Shown: positions 43,018-54,572 of the stretch, piece by piece
How the letters are laid out: each line of letters starts with the position of its first letter
How positions within the stretch are numbered: the first letter of the stretch is position 1
Assembly: GCF_004000275.1 (NCBI RefSeq)
Contig: NZ_RCIP01000001.1
Location: 1 to 54,747, forward strand
Reading direction: 5' to 3'
From: Saccharospirillum alexandrii
GTDB lineage: Bacteria; Pseudomonadota; Gammaproteobacteria; Pseudomonadales; Natronospirillaceae
DNA: 54,747 nt
Program-made: the position numbers and the translations under genes
Notes under the pieces: generated by a model
The model's input: the letters and a program-made list of their open reading frames with translations, nothing else
Told to the model about the DNA's origin: nothing
Database searches by the model: none

Positions 43018-45695
43018 GGGTGTTGTCCCTGGTCGATGGTCTCGGTCAGTTGTTTCTGCAATTCAGCCACGCGGTGGGAGTCGTGCAGGGGTTCATTTTG
43101 GTTGTCGACCACAAAGAAGACGTCTTCCACCCGTTCGCCCAGCGTTGAAATGCGGGCGCTTTGCATGCGCAGATCAAGGCGTTTAAAGGCCCGGCCAATG
43201 TCGGCCAGCAGACCGGGGCGGTCTGAGGTGATCACCTCGACCACGGTGCGGTGATTGGCCGGATCGTTGCTGACGGTAATGATCGGCGCAATGCTGAAGT
43301 GTTTCAAACGGCGCGACAGACGCCGGTTGGGCGTGGCGGTGTCTTCCGGGTCTTGAATGGCCAGCAACAGCCGGTGTTGTACATCGCGCAGGCGCGCCGG
43401 GTTATTGCCGATGCTGTGGCCCTCTTCATCGAGCACGATAAAGGTATCGAGACTGAAATCCGAGGCAGAGGACGTCATGATGCGTGCGTCCTGAATGTCC
43501 AGTTCACAACTGTCGAGGCAGGCGGCGATGTCGGCAAACAAATGCGGTCTGTCGGGTGCGTATATGAAGATCTGGGTGGCGCCGGCGAAGCTGTGCTCGT
43601 CGGTTTCGCGAATCAGTACCAAGGGCACATTGAGACCATGGTTAGCGATGGCACGAGTATGCCAGGCGATGTTCTCCGGGCTTTCGCGCAGAAAATAGTC
43701 ATCCCCCGGATTGTCCCAGAGCTGCAGGATCTCAGCCTCGGTAAAGCCATCGTCGCGCAGCATGGCCATGGCGGCTGACTGAACATCGCGAATGCGCTCT
43801 TCCTTGTCGATGGGGTTTTCCAGCCCGCGTCGCAGGGCGGCCATGGCTTCGTGGTAGAGTTTTTTCAGCAGGGAGGCGCGCCAGCTGTTCCAGAGGTTGG
43901 GGTTGGTGGCGTAGATGTCGGCAACGGTCAATACATACAGGTAGTTGAGCCGATGAATGTCGCGAACCTGCTGGGTGAAGTGGTTGATCACTTCCGGGTC
44001 GGAAATGTCGAGCCGCTGGGCGGTGATCGACATCAGCAGGTGATTGCGCACCAGCCAAACTACCAGGTCACTCTCCCAGGCCGTCATGCGATGGCGCAGT
44101 GCGAAACGACGGACCTCTTCGGCGCCTTCGACTGAATGGTCGGTGCCACGGCCCTTGCCAATGTCGTGATAGAGGGCGGCGATGTAGGCCAGTTCCACCT
44201 TGGGCAACTGGTGAATTACCTTGGTCGCGATGGGGAATTCAACGGTGTTGTTCGCGTGGCGAAAGCGGCGCAGGTTACGAATGGTCAGCAGGGTATGGGC
44301 GTCGACGGTGAAGACATGGAAAAGATCGTATTGCATCTGCCCGACAATCAGCCCGAACTCGGGCAAATACCGCCCCAGAATGCCGTACTGGTTCATCCGC
44401 ATCAGGTTGGTGGATACGCCGGCCGGGCTGCGCAGCAGCTCCATAAAGAAGGTAATGTTGCGCAGGTCCTGGCGGAACTTGCCATTGATACGATGCCGGT
44501 TGGCGAAAATCTGGCGAATGGTTGAAGCGCGAATGCCTTTGGTATCCGGTCGTTGTGCACAGAGCACGAAGATTTCCAGCAGCGCTGACGGCGTGCGAAT
44601 GAACACCGTCTCGTTCAGCGTCTCTATGTAGCCGTTACGGACCTGAAACCGGGAGTTAATGGGAATCAGCTGGTCGTCTTCGTTCTGGTGCAGAATGGCT
44701 TCGTCGAACAGTTGCAGCAACATGATGTTCAGAGCGCGCAGCTTGAACACCTGGCGAAAGTAATCCTGCATGAGGTGCTCGACCGCCAACTGGCCTTCGC
44801 GGTCCTGGTAGCCGAACTGCTCGGCGACTTTTTCCTGCAGATCAAACAACAGGCGGTCTTCTTCGCGCCCGCTGAAATGGTGCAGGGCGTAGCGAATGCG
44901 CCAAAGGTAGTCCTGTCCGTCGATCAGGGCCTGGTATTCGGCATCGGTCAGGAAACCACGCTCGACCAATTCGGCCAGGTCGGTATCGCCGAAATGCCGT
45001 TTCGCTACCCAGGCAATGGTCTGGATATCACGCAGCCCGCCCGGTCCGGCTTTGACGTTGGGCTCCAGGTTATATTCGGTCTCGTTGTACTTCTGGTGGC
45101 GGTGGGTCTGTTCGTTCAGCTTGGCTTTGTAGAAATCGTCGCTGGGCCAGATGTGCGCCTGGCTGATCAACCCGGAAACGCGTTGGCGCAGCGTCGGGTT
45201 GCCGCTGAGGGTGCGGCTTTCCATCAGGTTGGTGGTGATGGTGACATCGCCCCTGGCTTCTTCCTGGCAGGCCTCCAGCGTACGGACACTGTGTCCGATA
45301 TCGAGTTTCAAATCCCACATCAGGGTCAGAAACGCCTGTATTGAATCAACGTTGGCGTCGATGTCTGCTTCGGTATCGAACAGCAAGAGCAAATCAATGT
45401 CGGATTTGGGCAGCAATTCTCCGCGCCCGTAACCACCGACAGCAACCAGAGCGATGTTCTGTTCGTTAAGCCAGTCGAAGTGGTGCCAGGCGGCTGTCAG
45501 AATCTGATCCATGGCCCAGGTGCGGCCGAACACCAGAGTGCGTATGGGCTCGCCTTGCAGGAAGCGGCGATCCAGCGTCTGATAGAGATGATCCAGAGCC
45601 TGGCGCAACGCCTTTATCGGCGGGGCTTCGTTCGTTACCTGCGTCAGGCTGTCTGCATCAATCAGGTCAGCATCGGCATAATCGTTCAGATTCAT
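43014..45695 (-). CDS. glnD: Bifunctional uridylyltransferase/uridylyl-removing enzyme GlnD
   Basis: This 893-residue nitrogen sensor uridylylates and deuridylylates the PII proteins. The nucleotidyltransferase motif is at 87-106 (GGYGRGELLPKSDIDLLLLF). An HD domain follows in the middle, with YHDIGKGRGTDHS. Two C-terminal ACT domains bind glutamine (IFIYAPDRPHLFADIAACLD and EVITSDRPGLLADIGRAFK). The length is close to E. coli GlnD (890). It is the first gene of the dapC-yffB-dapD run and is separated from map by 76 bp. Confidence 0.97.
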   Translation of the reverse strand: MNLNDYADADLIDADSLTQVTNEAPPIKALRQALDHLYQTLDRRFLQGEPIRTLVFGRTWAMDQILTAAWHHFDWLNEQNIALVAVGGYGRGELLPKSDIDLLLLFDTEADIDANVDSIQAFLTLMWDLKLDIGHSVRTLEACQEEARGDVTITTNLMESRTLSGNPTLRQRVSGLISQAHIWPSDDFYKAKLNEQTHRHQKYNETEYNLEPNVKAGPGGLRDIQTIAWVAKRHFGDTDLAELVERGFLTDAEYQALIDGQDYLWRIRYALHHFSGREEDRLLFDLQEKVAEQFGYQDREGQLAVEHLMQDYFRQVFKLRALNIMLLQLFDEAILHQNEDDQLIPINSRFQVRNGYIETLNETVFIRTPSALLEIFVLCAQRPDTKGIRASTIRQIFANRHRINGKFRQDLRNITFFMELLRSPAGVSTNLMRMNQYGILGRYLPEFGLIVGQMQYDLFHVFTVDAHTLLTIRNLRRFRHANNTVEFPIATKVIHQLPKVELAYIAALYHDIGKGRGTDHSVEGAEEVRRFALRHRMTAWESDLVVWLVRNHLLMSITAQRLDISDPEVINHFTQQVRDIHRLNYLYVLTVADIYATNPNLWNSWRASLLKKLYHEAMAALRRGLENPIDKEERIRDVQSAAMAMLRDDGFTEAEILQLWDNPGDDYFLRESPENIAWHTRAIANHGLNVPLVLIRETDEHSFAGATQIFIYAPDRPHLFADIAACLDSCELDIQDARIMTSSASDFSLDTFIVLDEEGHSIGNNPARLRDVQHRLLLAIQDPEDTATPNRRLSRRLKHFSIAPIITVSNDPANHRTVVEVITSDRPGLLADIGRAFKRLDLRMQSARISTLGERVEDVFFVVDNQNEPLHDSHRVAELQKQLTETIDQGQHP

Positions 45696-45771
45696 GCACT
45701 CATCCTAAAGAGACGACATCACGGTGCGTTGACAAAAAGGTCCACTTGAGGGATCTGGGTACTGTTCCGGT

Positions 45772-46548
45772 TTAAAAGGACTCTTCCTGGCGGCGGGTCA
45801 ATACTTCAACGCCAGTGGCCGTTACCAGCAGGGTGTGCTCCCACTGGGCCGAGGCTTTGCGGTCGCGAGTCACCACAGTCCACTGGTCACCGAGCAGTTT
45901 CGACTGGGGTTTGCCAGCATTGACCATGGGTTCAATGGTGAAGGTCATGCCTTCCTTTAATTCCATGCCCGTGCCGGGGCGTCCGTAATGCAGTACCTGC
46001 GGTTCTTCATGAAAAACAGCGCCGATACCATGCCCGCAGTATTCTCGAACAATCGAGTAATAGTTGGCTTCTGCATGTTGCTGAATCACATGGCCGATAT
46101 CGCCCAGGCGAGTGCCGGGCCGCACCAGTTCTATGCCTTTATACAGGCATTCCTGGGTGATGCGCACCAGGCGCTCCAGGTGTGGCTGCGGCTCACCGAC
46201 GAAGTACATCTTGCTGGTGTCGCCGTGGTAGCCGTCTTTGATAACGGTTACGTCGATGTTGACGATGTCGCCTTTTTTCAGAATCTTGTCATCGCTGGGG
46301 ATGCCGTGACAGATAACATGATTGACCGAGGTGCAGATCGATTTGGGAAAGGGCGGGTTGCCGTAGTTGAGCGGTGCAGGGATGCCTCCCTGAACCTCGA
46401 CAATGTGATGATGGCAGATCCGGTCCAGTTCCCCGGTGCTGACACCCGGCTGAACATGCTCACCTATCATTTCCAGTACTTCAGCGGCGAGCCGGCCCGC
46501 CACGCGCATTTTTTCGATTTCTTCGGCGGTCTTGATGGTTACAGACAT
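45772..46548 (-). CDS. map: Methionine aminopeptidase, type Ia
   Basis: This 258-residue metalloprotease removes the initiator Met. Metal-ligand motifs are GDIVNIDVTVIKDGYHGDTSKMY (two Asp), YCGHGIGAVFHEEPQ (His), FTIEPM (Glu) and QWEHTLLVT (Glu). The ATG at 46548 gives the standard length. The longer in-frame start at 46689 would add a non-homologous leader. It is divergent from rpsB, as in most gammaproteobacteria. Confidence 0.95.
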   Translation of the reverse strand: MSVTIKTAEEIEKMRVAGRLAAEVLEMIGEHVQPGVSTGELDRICHHHIVEVQGGIPAPLNYGNPPFPKSICTSVNHVICHGIPSDDKILKKGDIVNIDVTVIKDGYHGDTSKMYFVGEPQPHLERLVRITQECLYKGIELVRPGTRLGDIGHVIQQHAEANYYSIVREYCGHGIGAVFHEEPQVLHYGRPGTGMELKEGMTFTIEPMVNAGKPQSKLLGDQWTVVTRDRKASAQWEHTLLVTATGVEVLTRRQEESF

Positions 46549-46899
46549 GAGTTTCCCAGGCGAACATGAATAATGGCGCATCATTCTAAAGCTTTTGGCT
46601 GCGACTTGCAGCACCGCCGCCGCAAACCTGCCTGGGGCTGCCCTGAGAGGTGCTTCTAACGGGGCTGGAGCGCCTCGGGATGGTGTCAAAAAACTTTGAA
46701 TCAGCCCTCGTTTATGGTATAAAGCGCGCCGCTTTGGACGGACTGTTCAAAGGAATGCCGCCTGAGTCGACTGAGATCCGGGCGGTGTCTATTAACTCTC
46801 ACATGCACCGGCACATGATTCCGGGTGCCTTTGGCCAAGATTGGTCTGGGGTTGAATCATGGGGTGTGTGGAGGCTTAACCCGAACCAGTGAGGATACT
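46549..46899. other. map-rpsB divergent region with the rpsB leader
   Basis: This 351-bp region holds the rpsB promoter (46696-46723) and an untranslated leader of about 170 bases (about 46730-46899). In gammaproteobacteria the rpsB leader is the target of S2 autoregulation. The leader here is long and structured (for example GCACCGGCACATGATTCCGGGTGC-like pairing around 46805-46830), but no specific S2 motif was demonstrated. The map promoter should lie near 46560-46680. Confidence 0.55.
46696..46723 (+). promoter_or_regulatory. rpsB promoter
   Basis: TTGAAT (46696-46701), a 16-base spacer and TATAAA (46718-46723) form the promoter. It is followed by a GC-rich discriminator GCGCGCCGC, the type seen in stringently controlled ribosomal promoters. 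Stringent control is inferred. Confidence 0.75.
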
Positions 46900-47646
46900 A
46901 TGGCTACTGTTTCTATGCGTGACCTGCTCAAAGCAGGTGTTCACTTCGGTCACCAGACCCGTTACTGGAACCCGAAGATGGGTAAATACATCTTTGGTGC
47001 CCGTAACAAGATTCACATCATTAACCTTGAACATACCGTTCCGGCGCTGAACAAGGCGCTGGTACAGATCGGTGAGTTGGCTGCAGCCAAGAACAAGGTA
47101 CTGTTCGTGGGTACCAAGCGTTCTGCCAGCAACATCATTCGTGAAGAAGCAACCCGTGCCGGCATGCCTTATGTGGCACACCGCTGGTTGGGTGGCATGC
47201 TGACCAACTACAAGACCATCCGCCAGTCGATCAAGCGTCTGCGTGATCTGGATGCCGAAAGCAAAGACGGCACCTTCGACAAGCTGACCAAGAAAGAGCG
47301 CCTCATGCGTGAGCGTGAAATCGAGAAGCTGGAGCGGACCATCGGTGGTATCAAGGACATGGGCGGCTTGCCCGATGCCCTGTTCGTGATCGACGTAGAC
47401 CACGAACGTATTGCCATCCAGGAAGCCAACAAGCTGGGCATTCCAGTCATCGGCGTTGTGGACAGTAACTCCAACCCCGACGGTGTGGACATTGTAATCC
47501 CGGGTAACGATGACGCCATTCGCGCCATCGAAATCTACGCCAGCTCAGTCGCTAACGCTGTTCTGGAAGCCAAGGCGGCCAATGCCACCCAGGCTGACGA
47601 ATTTGTTGAAGTCGCTGACGCGGTTGTAGACACCCCAGCCGAGTAA
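46900..47646 (+). CDS. rpsB: 30S ribosomal protein S2
   Basis: This 248-residue protein of the small subunit has the standard S2 start ([20 protein letters not shown]) and [25 protein letters not shown] and [17 protein letters not shown] motifs. ATG 46900 has GAGGAT upstream. The in-frame start at 46825 is in the leader. It is followed by a terminator-like hairpin and then tsf. Confidence 0.99.
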   Translation: MATVSMRDLLKAGVHFGHQTRYWNPKMGKYIFGARNKIHIINLEHTVPALNKALVQIGELAAAKNKVLFVGTKRSASNIIREEATRAGMPYVAHRWLGGMLTNYKTIRQSIKRLRDLDAESKDGTFDKLTKKERLMREREIEKLERTIGGIKDMGGLPDALFVIDVDHERIAIQEANKLGIPVIGVVDSNSNPDGVDIVIPGNDDAIRAIEIYASSVANAVLEAKAANATQADEFVEVADAVVDTPAE

Positions 47647-47669
47647 TCGGCGCACGGCTCAGGCAAGTG

Positions 47670-47693
47670 AAAAAGGGGCCTAGGCCCCTTTTT
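47670..47693 (+). terminator. rpsB-tsf intergenic terminator/attenuator
   Basis: AAAAAGGGGCC/GGCCCCTTTTT is a perfect inverted repeat ending in five T residues, 23 bases after the rpsB stop. In this gene pair such hairpins usually let some transcripts read through to tsf, giving more S2 than EF-Ts. Confidence 0.85.
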
Positions 47694-47815
47694 GCTATAC
47701 AGACGCCCGATTGCGATGCACCTGTCGCTGGTCGTGAAACGAATTGTAGGGACTCTCGTGTGCCGCAGGCGCCCGGCGAGTGAACCGAATCCATTTAATG
47801 AGTGAGGAATACACT

Positions 47816-48682
47816 ATGGCTAACATCACAGCAGCCCTGGTAAAAGAACTGCGTGAGCGTACCGGTCTTGGCATGATGGAGTGCAAAAAGGCCCTGGTTG
47901 AGTCGAACGGCGATATCGAAGCAGCCATCGACACCATGCGCAAGGAATCTGGTCTTAAGGCGGCCAAGAAAGCAGGCCGTACGGCTGCCGAAGGCATCAT
48001 CGTGACTCGTCAGTCCGCTGACAACAGCCGCGCCATGCTGCTGGAAGTCAACAGCGAAACCGACTTTGTCGCCCGTGACGATAACTTCCTCGACTTTGCC
48101 AATACCGTCGCCGACAAAGCCTTTGCCGACCAGCAAAGCGATGTTGAAGCACTGATGGCCGGTGAACTGGAATCTGCACGTGAAGCCCTGGTGCAGAAGA
48201 TCGGTGAGAACATCTCCGTGCGCCGTGTAGTACTGCTCGGTGGCGAAGGCAAAACCGTTGCAACCTATGTTCACGGTGGCCGTATTGGCGTAGCCGTTGA
48301 AATGAACGGTGGCAATGAAGAGCTGGGTCGTGATGTGGCCATGCATGTTGCTGCGATCAACCCGCAGTTCGTTTCGGCCGATCAGGTACCTCAGGAAGTT
48401 CTGGACCGCGAGAAAGAAGTGGTTTCCGCCCAGGCCGAGAACTCCGGCAAGCCAGCTGAAATCATCGAGAAGATGGTTCAGGGCCGCCTGAAGAAGTTTG
48501 TTGCTGAAATTTCTTTGCTGGAACAGCCCTTTGTTAAGGATCCGGACACCAAGGTCGGAACCCTGGCGAAGAACGCGGGTGCCGAAATTCTCAACTTCCT
48601 GCGTCTGGAAGTGGGTGAGGGCATTGAGCGTGAAGAAGTCGACTTCGCCGCTGAAGTCGCTGCTGCTGCCAAAGGCAACTGA
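47816..48682 (+). CDS. tsf: Translation elongation factor Ts
   Basis: This 288-residue nucleotide-exchange factor recycles EF-Tu. It has the N-terminal UBA-like segment [20 protein letters not shown], the core [10 protein letters not shown] (Asp/Phe contacting EF-Tu) and the C-terminal coiled-coil/dimerisation part. ATG 47816 has GTGAGGAAT ahead. An in-frame ATG at 47780 is not family-like. Confidence 0.98.
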   Translation: MANITAALVKELRERTGLGMMECKKALVESNGDIEAAIDTMRKESGLKAAKKAGRTAAEGIIVTRQSADNSRAMLLEVNSETDFVARDDNFLDFANTVADKAFADQQSDVEALMAGELESAREALVQKIGENISVRRVVLLGGEGKTVATYVHGGRIGVAVEMNGGNEELGRDVAMHVAAINPQFVSADQVPQEVLDREKEVVSAQAENSGKPAEIIEKMVQGRLKKFVAEISLLEQPFVKDPDTKVGTLAKNAGAEILNFLRLEVGEGIEREEVDFAAEVAAAAKGN

Positions 48683-48694
48683 TCAAGTGTTTCT

Positions 48695-48724
48695 AAAAAG
48701 GGCAGTCTGACTGCCCTTTTTTTT
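48695..48724 (+). terminator. tsf terminator
   Basis: AAAAGGGCAGT/ACTGCCCTTTT-type stem with a short CTGA loop followed by eight T residues. It lies 12 bases after the tsf stop. Confidence 0.93.
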
Positions 48725-48887
48725 GTCTGCACGTCAAGCCTGTGCCGACAGCGCGTAACCCAGGGCTCCCTGTCGGGTCTGTTTACGCGAATCCCGCTTG
48801 CACCGGCGACGCTCGCGTCGCACAGTAGCGGCGCGGAGTTAACGTCCCCCGGTAGCCGATACCAGCGACCCAGTTTAGGAGATGACC

Positions 48888-49628
48888 ATGCCCACGAAAG
48901 ACCCCCACCCGCGCCATAAGCGCATTCTACTCAAACTCAGTGGTGAAGCGCTGTCCGGCGAACAGGGCTTCGGGATTGACCCCAAAGTGCTGGACCGAAT
49001 GGCATTGGAGATCGGTCAGCTGGTGGGTATTGGGGTGCAGGTAGGGCTGGTGATCGGCGGTGGCAATCTGTTTCGCGGCAAGGCCCTTAATGAAGCCGGG
49101 TTGGACCGGGTAACCGGCGACCATATGGGTATGCTGGCGACGGTTATGAATGCTCTGGCCATGCGGGATGCACTGGAGCGCTCCAACATTCGCAGCCGGG
49201 TGATGTCGGCCATTCCCATGTCCGGTATTGTAGAGCACTACGACCGGCGCAGCGCCATTCGCTATCTGACCCAGGGAGATGTCGTTATTTTTGCCGCTGG
49301 CACGGGCAACCCCTTCTTCACCACCGACTCGGCCGCCTGCCTGCGAGGCATCGAAATCGAAGCAGATCTGGTACTCAAGGCAACGAACGTCGACGGCGTG
49401 TATAATGATGATCCCCGAACCAATCCGGATGCGGTAAAATATGACCGTCTGACGTATGACGAGGCACTGGAGAAACAGTTGGGTGTGATGGATTTGACCG
49501 CTGTTTGTCTGGTGCGGGACCATAAAATGCCGGTCCGGGTCTTTAATATGAACAAACCGGGAGCGTTGATATCGCTGATGGTAGGCGGTAATGAAGGAAC
49601 GCTGATGGTAGAGGATATAACTGCATGA
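48888..49628 (+). CDS. pyrH: Uridylate kinase PyrH
   Basis: This 246-residue UMP kinase of the amino-acid-kinase fold makes UDP. Motifs are [65 protein letters not shown] and [16 protein letters not shown] 48888 is preferred: the TAGGAG ribosome site ends six bases before it, while the ATG at 48882 would touch that site. The stop overlaps frr by four bases. Confidence 0.97.
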   Translation: MPTKDPHPRHKRILLKLSGEALSGEQGFGIDPKVLDRMALEIGQLVGIGVQVGLVIGGGNLFRGKALNEAGLDRVTGDHMGMLATVMNALAMRDALERSNIRSRVMSAIPMSGIVEHYDRRSAIRYLTQGDVVIFAAGTGNPFFTTDSAACLRGIEIEADLVLKATNVDGVYNDDPRTNPDAVKYDRLTYDEALEKQLGVMDLTAVCLVRDHKMPVRVFNMNKPGALISLMVGGNEGTLMVEDITA

Positions 49629-50182
49629 TCGAAGACATTAAGAAAGAAGTTGAGGCGCACAACCGCAGGGCGATTGGCGCACTGGATGACGGCTTCAACA
49701 AGATTCGCACCGGCCGCGCCAACCCTGCCATTCTCGACAGCGTCATGGTCAACTACTACGGTACGCCCACCCAACTGAAGCAGGTGGCGAACATCAACGT
49801 TGAAGATGGCCGTACCCTGGCGATTGTGCCCTGGGAGAAAAATCTGGTGCCGGAAATCGAACGTGGCATCATGAAGGCCGATCTGGGGCTGAACCCGGCG
49901 ACGTCCGGCGACAAAATTCGCGTGGTCATGCCGGCGCTGACGGAAGAGTCGCGCAAGGACATGATCAAGGTCGCCCGCGCTGAAGCCGAGAAAGCACGCG
50001 TGTCGATCCGCAGTGGTCGCCGCGATGCCAACGCCACCATCAAGGAACTGGTTAAAGAGAAAGAACTGTCCGAAGATGAAGGCCGCGGCGCCGAAGATGA
50101 GATCCAGAAGCTGACCGATGCCGCGACCGCTCAGGTCGAGGCGCACCTGGCCAGCAAGGAAAAGGAACTGATGACGGTTTAA
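49625..50182 (+). CDS. frr: Ribosome recycling factor
   Basis: This 185-residue protein splits post-termination ribosomes with EF-G. It has the usual start ([19 protein letters not shown]), [14 protein letters not shown] and the C-terminal helix ([23 protein letters not shown]). The ATG overlaps the pyrH stop. It is followed by a terminator. Confidence 0.98.
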   Translation: MIEDIKKEVEAHNRRAIGALDDGFNKIRTGRANPAILDSVMVNYYGTPTQLKQVANINVEDGRTLAIVPWEKNLVPEIERGIMKADLGLNPATSGDKIRVVMPALTEESRKDMIKVARAEAEKARVSIRSGRRDANATIKELVKEKELSEDEGRGAEDEIQKLTDAATAQVEAHLASKEKELMTV

Positions 50183-50205
50183 TACCGTTACGGGACCTTG
50201 ACTCA

Positions 50206-50240
50206 GGCAGCATGGGACCCCCATGTTGCCTTTGTTTTTT
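50206..50240 (+). terminator. frr terminator
   Basis: GGCAGCATGGG (50206-50216) pairs with CCCATGTTGCC (50220-50230), allowing G-U pairs, and TTTGTTTTTT follows. Confidence 0.88.
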
Positions 50241-50364
50241 GTAGGGACGGCGTAGCACAAACAATAAGAGAGTGCCGTCGCCGCTGAAATGAACAGCCAG
50301 ATTCAGGATGGTTGCTCGCGAATCGACATCCGCAAACGCCGCCCTGATTCAGTAAAGGACAATT

Positions 50365-51120
50365 ATGACCACAGCACACTCAGCAGGAGACAGTTCTGTT
50401 CCTCGCCATGTGGCCATTATCATGGATGGAAACAATCGCTGGGCAAAAAAACGATTGCTGGGCGGTATTTCAGGGCATAAAGCTGGTGCCAAGGCGGTGA
50501 GAACCGTCGTTGAGCACAGCGCCAGGGCGGGGGTCGAGGTGTTGACGCTGTACGCCTTCAGTTCCGAGAACTGGCGCCGCCCCCGAGACGAGGTAAACGC
50601 CCTGATGGAGTTGTTCCTGATGGCGTTGAACCGTGAAGTAAAGAAGCTGCACGAGAATAATTTGAAATTACGCATCATTGGCGACAAGACCGGCTTCAGC
50701 GCGGCCATTCAGGCGGCCATTGCGCGCTCGGAGGCACTGACCGTCAATAACACCGGCATGACGCTGGTGATTGCGGCCAATTATGGCGGGCACTGGGACA
50801 TTACCCAGGCCGCCAGAAGTCTGGCCCGTGATGTGGCCTGTGGCAGGCTGACGCCGGATGACGTGACCGAAGCGGCCATGCAGGCCCGGGTCGCACTGGG
50901 TGATTTGCCACCGCCGGATCTGTGCATTCGAACGGCTGGCGAGCAGCGCATCTCAAACTTCCTGCTCTGGCAGTTCGCCTATACCGAATTCTATTTCACC
51001 GATGAGTTCTGGCCGGATTTCAACAAAAAATCGTTGCAGCGAGCCTTCGCCAGTTTCGCCGGTCGGGTGCGCCGGTTTGGCCGAACTGACGAGCAACTGG
51101 AACAAAGAGTGACTTCCTGA
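50365..51120 (+). CDS. uppS: Undecaprenyl diphosphate synthase UppS
   Basis: This 251-residue cis-prenyltransferase makes the C55 lipid carrier for peptidoglycan. It has HVAIIMDGNNRWAK (Asp near 21, catalytic), GHKAGAKAVRTVV, YAFSSENWRRP and DLCIRTAGEQRISNFLLWQ near the C-terminus. The ATG has AAAGGAC upstream. It is two bases from cdsA, the usual gammaproteobacterial arrangement. Confidence 0.98.
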   Translation: MTTAHSAGDSSVPRHVAIIMDGNNRWAKKRLLGGISGHKAGAKAVRTVVEHSARAGVEVLTLYAFSSENWRRPRDEVNALMELFLMALNREVKKLHENNLKLRIIGDKTGFSAAIQAAIARSEALTVNNTGMTLVIAANYGGHWDITQAARSLARDVACGRLTPDDVTEAAMQARVALGDLPPPDLCIRTAGEQRISNFLLWQFAYTEFYFTDEFWPDFNKKSLQRAFASFAGRVRRFGRTDEQLEQRVTS

Positions 51121-51122
51121 TT

Positions 51123-51947
51123 ATGCTGATCACACGCGTGTTGACCGCGCTGGTACTGGCCCCGCTGATGCTGGCCTGCATTTACTGGCTGCCGGAGACC
51201 GGATTTGCCGCCTTCATTGGCGCCATTGTTGTTTTGGGGGCCTGGGAATGGGCCAATCTGGCCGGTTTTCAGCGGTTGACCACCCGCCTAGGCATGGCGG
51301 CACTTACGGCGGCAGCGCTTGGCTTGCTATGGTGGCTGCAGACCCGAACCACCCTGACCTGGTTGCAATTGACGTTATGGTCGCTGCTGTGGTGGCTGTT
51401 TGCGCTGGTCATGGTGGTGCGCTACCCAGCCAGCCAGAGCTGGATTCAGCACCGGTGGGTACGTCTTTTGATGGCGTTGCCGGTGTTGCTGCCGCTCTGG
51501 CTTGGGTTGAATGTGCTGAAAGGTCAGCCGAACGCCAATCTGGTGCTGACCTGGCTGATGCTGCTGGTCTGGGGTGCAGACATCGGTGCTTATTTTGCCG
51601 GCAAGGCGTTCGGCAATCGCAAACTGGCGCCCTCGGTAAGTCCGGGTAAAACCTGGGCCGGCGTCTACGGCGGCATGGCTACATCGGTCGTTCTGTCCGC
51701 CGCAATGGCGATTATCTTTCTGCCCGGCCTGACACCGGTGCAATGGTTGCTGTTATTGATCATCAGCGCGCTGGTGGTAGCCATATCCGTTTTGGGTGAT
51801 CTGTTCGAAAGCCTGCTTAAACGCTACCGGGGCGTCAAAGACAGTTCTGGCCTGTTGCCGGGGCATGGTGGCATTCTGGACCGGATCGACAGTCTTTGTG
51901 CTGCCACGCCGATGTTTTGCGTGCTCTTGCTGGCGGTGATCCTCTAG
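51123..51947 (+). CDS. cdsA: Phosphatidate cytidylyltransferase CdsA
   Basis: This 274-residue inner-membrane enzyme makes CDP-diacylglycerol. It has about eight membrane segments and the CdsA signature in [10 protein letters not shown] and [36 protein letters not shown]. Lies between uppS and dxr, two bases from each. Confidence 0.97.
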   Translation: MLITRVLTALVLAPLMLACIYWLPETGFAAFIGAIVVLGAWEWANLAGFQRLTTRLGMAALTAAALGLLWWLQTRTTLTWLQLTLWSLLWWLFALVMVVRYPASQSWIQHRWVRLLMALPVLLPLWLGLNVLKGQPNANLVLTWLMLLVWGADIGAYFAGKAFGNRKLAPSVSPGKTWAGVYGGMATSVVLSAAMAIIFLPGLTPVQWLLLLIISALVVAISVLGDLFESLLKRYRGVKDSSGLLPGHGGILDRIDSLCAATPMFCVLLLAVIL

Positions 51948-51949
51948 CT

Positions 51950-53148
<1,199 letters not shown>

Positions 53149-53152
<4 letters not shown>

Positions 53153-54498
53153 TGGCGATTCTGACCAATATTCTCGGTATTCTGGTGGCTTTGGGTATTC
53201 TGGTGACCGTGCATGAATACGGCCATTTCTGGGTGGCCCGTCGCAATGGCATTCGGGTATTACGTTTCTCGGTGGGGTTTGGTCAGCCGTTGTACCGCTG
53301 GTACGACCGCCATGGCACCGAATTTGTGATCGCCTGGATTCCGCTGGGTGGCTACGTGAAAATGCTTGATGAGCGGGAAGGTCCGGTAGATGACGCCGAA
53401 CTCGACCAGGCTTTTACCCGTAAGACGCCAGCTCAGCGCATTGCCGTCGCATCGGCCGGGCCCATCGCCAACTTTTTGTTCGCCATTCTTGCCTTTGCTC
53501 TGTTGTACAGTATTGGTGTCCAGGGGCTTGCCCCCTGGGCCGATACACCGCCGGCGCAAACACCTGCGGCGGAAGCCGGTGTGCAGCGTGGTGACGTTAT
53601 TGAGCAGGTTGATGGTCGTAACGTTGACAACTGGACCGATATCAATCTCGCGCTGGCCCGGCGTGTCGGCGACAGTGGCACCATTGAGCTGACCGTGCGC
53701 CGGGACGGGCAACTGCAAGAGCTGGCGGTGCCGATTAGTCAGTGGATGGCCCGCGACAGCGAACCCAATCCCATGGCCAGCCTGGGGCTGTATCCCAGTC
53801 GCCCTGAAACGCCAGCAATGATTGGTCAGGTGGTTCCGGGTGGAGCGGCGGAGGCTGCTGGTTTGCAGGGCGGAGACCGGATTATTTCGGTCAATGGTCA
53901 AATGATTGAAAATTGGGTGGACTGGGTCGCTATTATTCAGCCCAATGGCGGCCGACCCTTGTCCGTGGTGTTGGAGCGTGATCAGGCCCGGCAAACACTG
54001 ACAGTCACACCCGCTGAGCGTGACGTTGAAGGCCAAAGCCAGGGCTACATCGGCGCTATCGCCGCGCCCACCCCCTGGCCGGAAGAACAGATTATCGTCC
54101 AGCGCGAATGGCCATGGACCGGCATCTGGCTCGGCTTGCAGGACACCGCTGAAATGGTCGGGCTCAGCTTTGCCATGCTGGGCAAGATGGTGACGGGCCT
54201 GGTGTCGGTTGAGCAAATTGGCGGTCCCATTTCCATGGCGCAGATGGCCGGTGATTCGGTTCAGGGCGGCGCCGAAAGCTTCATTCGCTTTCTGGCGTTC
54301 ATCAGCATCAGTCTCGGGGTGGTCAATCTATTACCCATCCCGATTTTGGATGGCGGGCATATCGTGATGTATGCGGTCGAATGGATGCGTGGCAAGCCCC
54401 TGTCGGAACGTTTGCAGGTGATAGGGTCTCAAATTGGCCTGATGCTGATTGTCGGGCTGATGGTATTGGCGTTTGTAAATGATATCGGCCGGTTATAA
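53149..54498 (+). CDS. rseP: Site-2 protease RseP
   Basis: This 449-residue inner-membrane zinc protease cleaves anti-sigma factor RseA in the envelope stress response. It has HEYGH (near 23-27), two PDZ domains (about 115-205 and 215-300) and the second catalytic motif [12 protein letters not shown] near 398. ATG 53149 overlaps the dxr stop. It lies just before bamA, whose product is watched by this pathway. Confidence 0.97.
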
Positions 54499-54572
54499 CG
54501 GTCAGTGATCGGTCGACGTGCCTGTCCCGGCTGCTGCCCCGACAGTCCCGATTTTAACGAACAGGAGTAACT

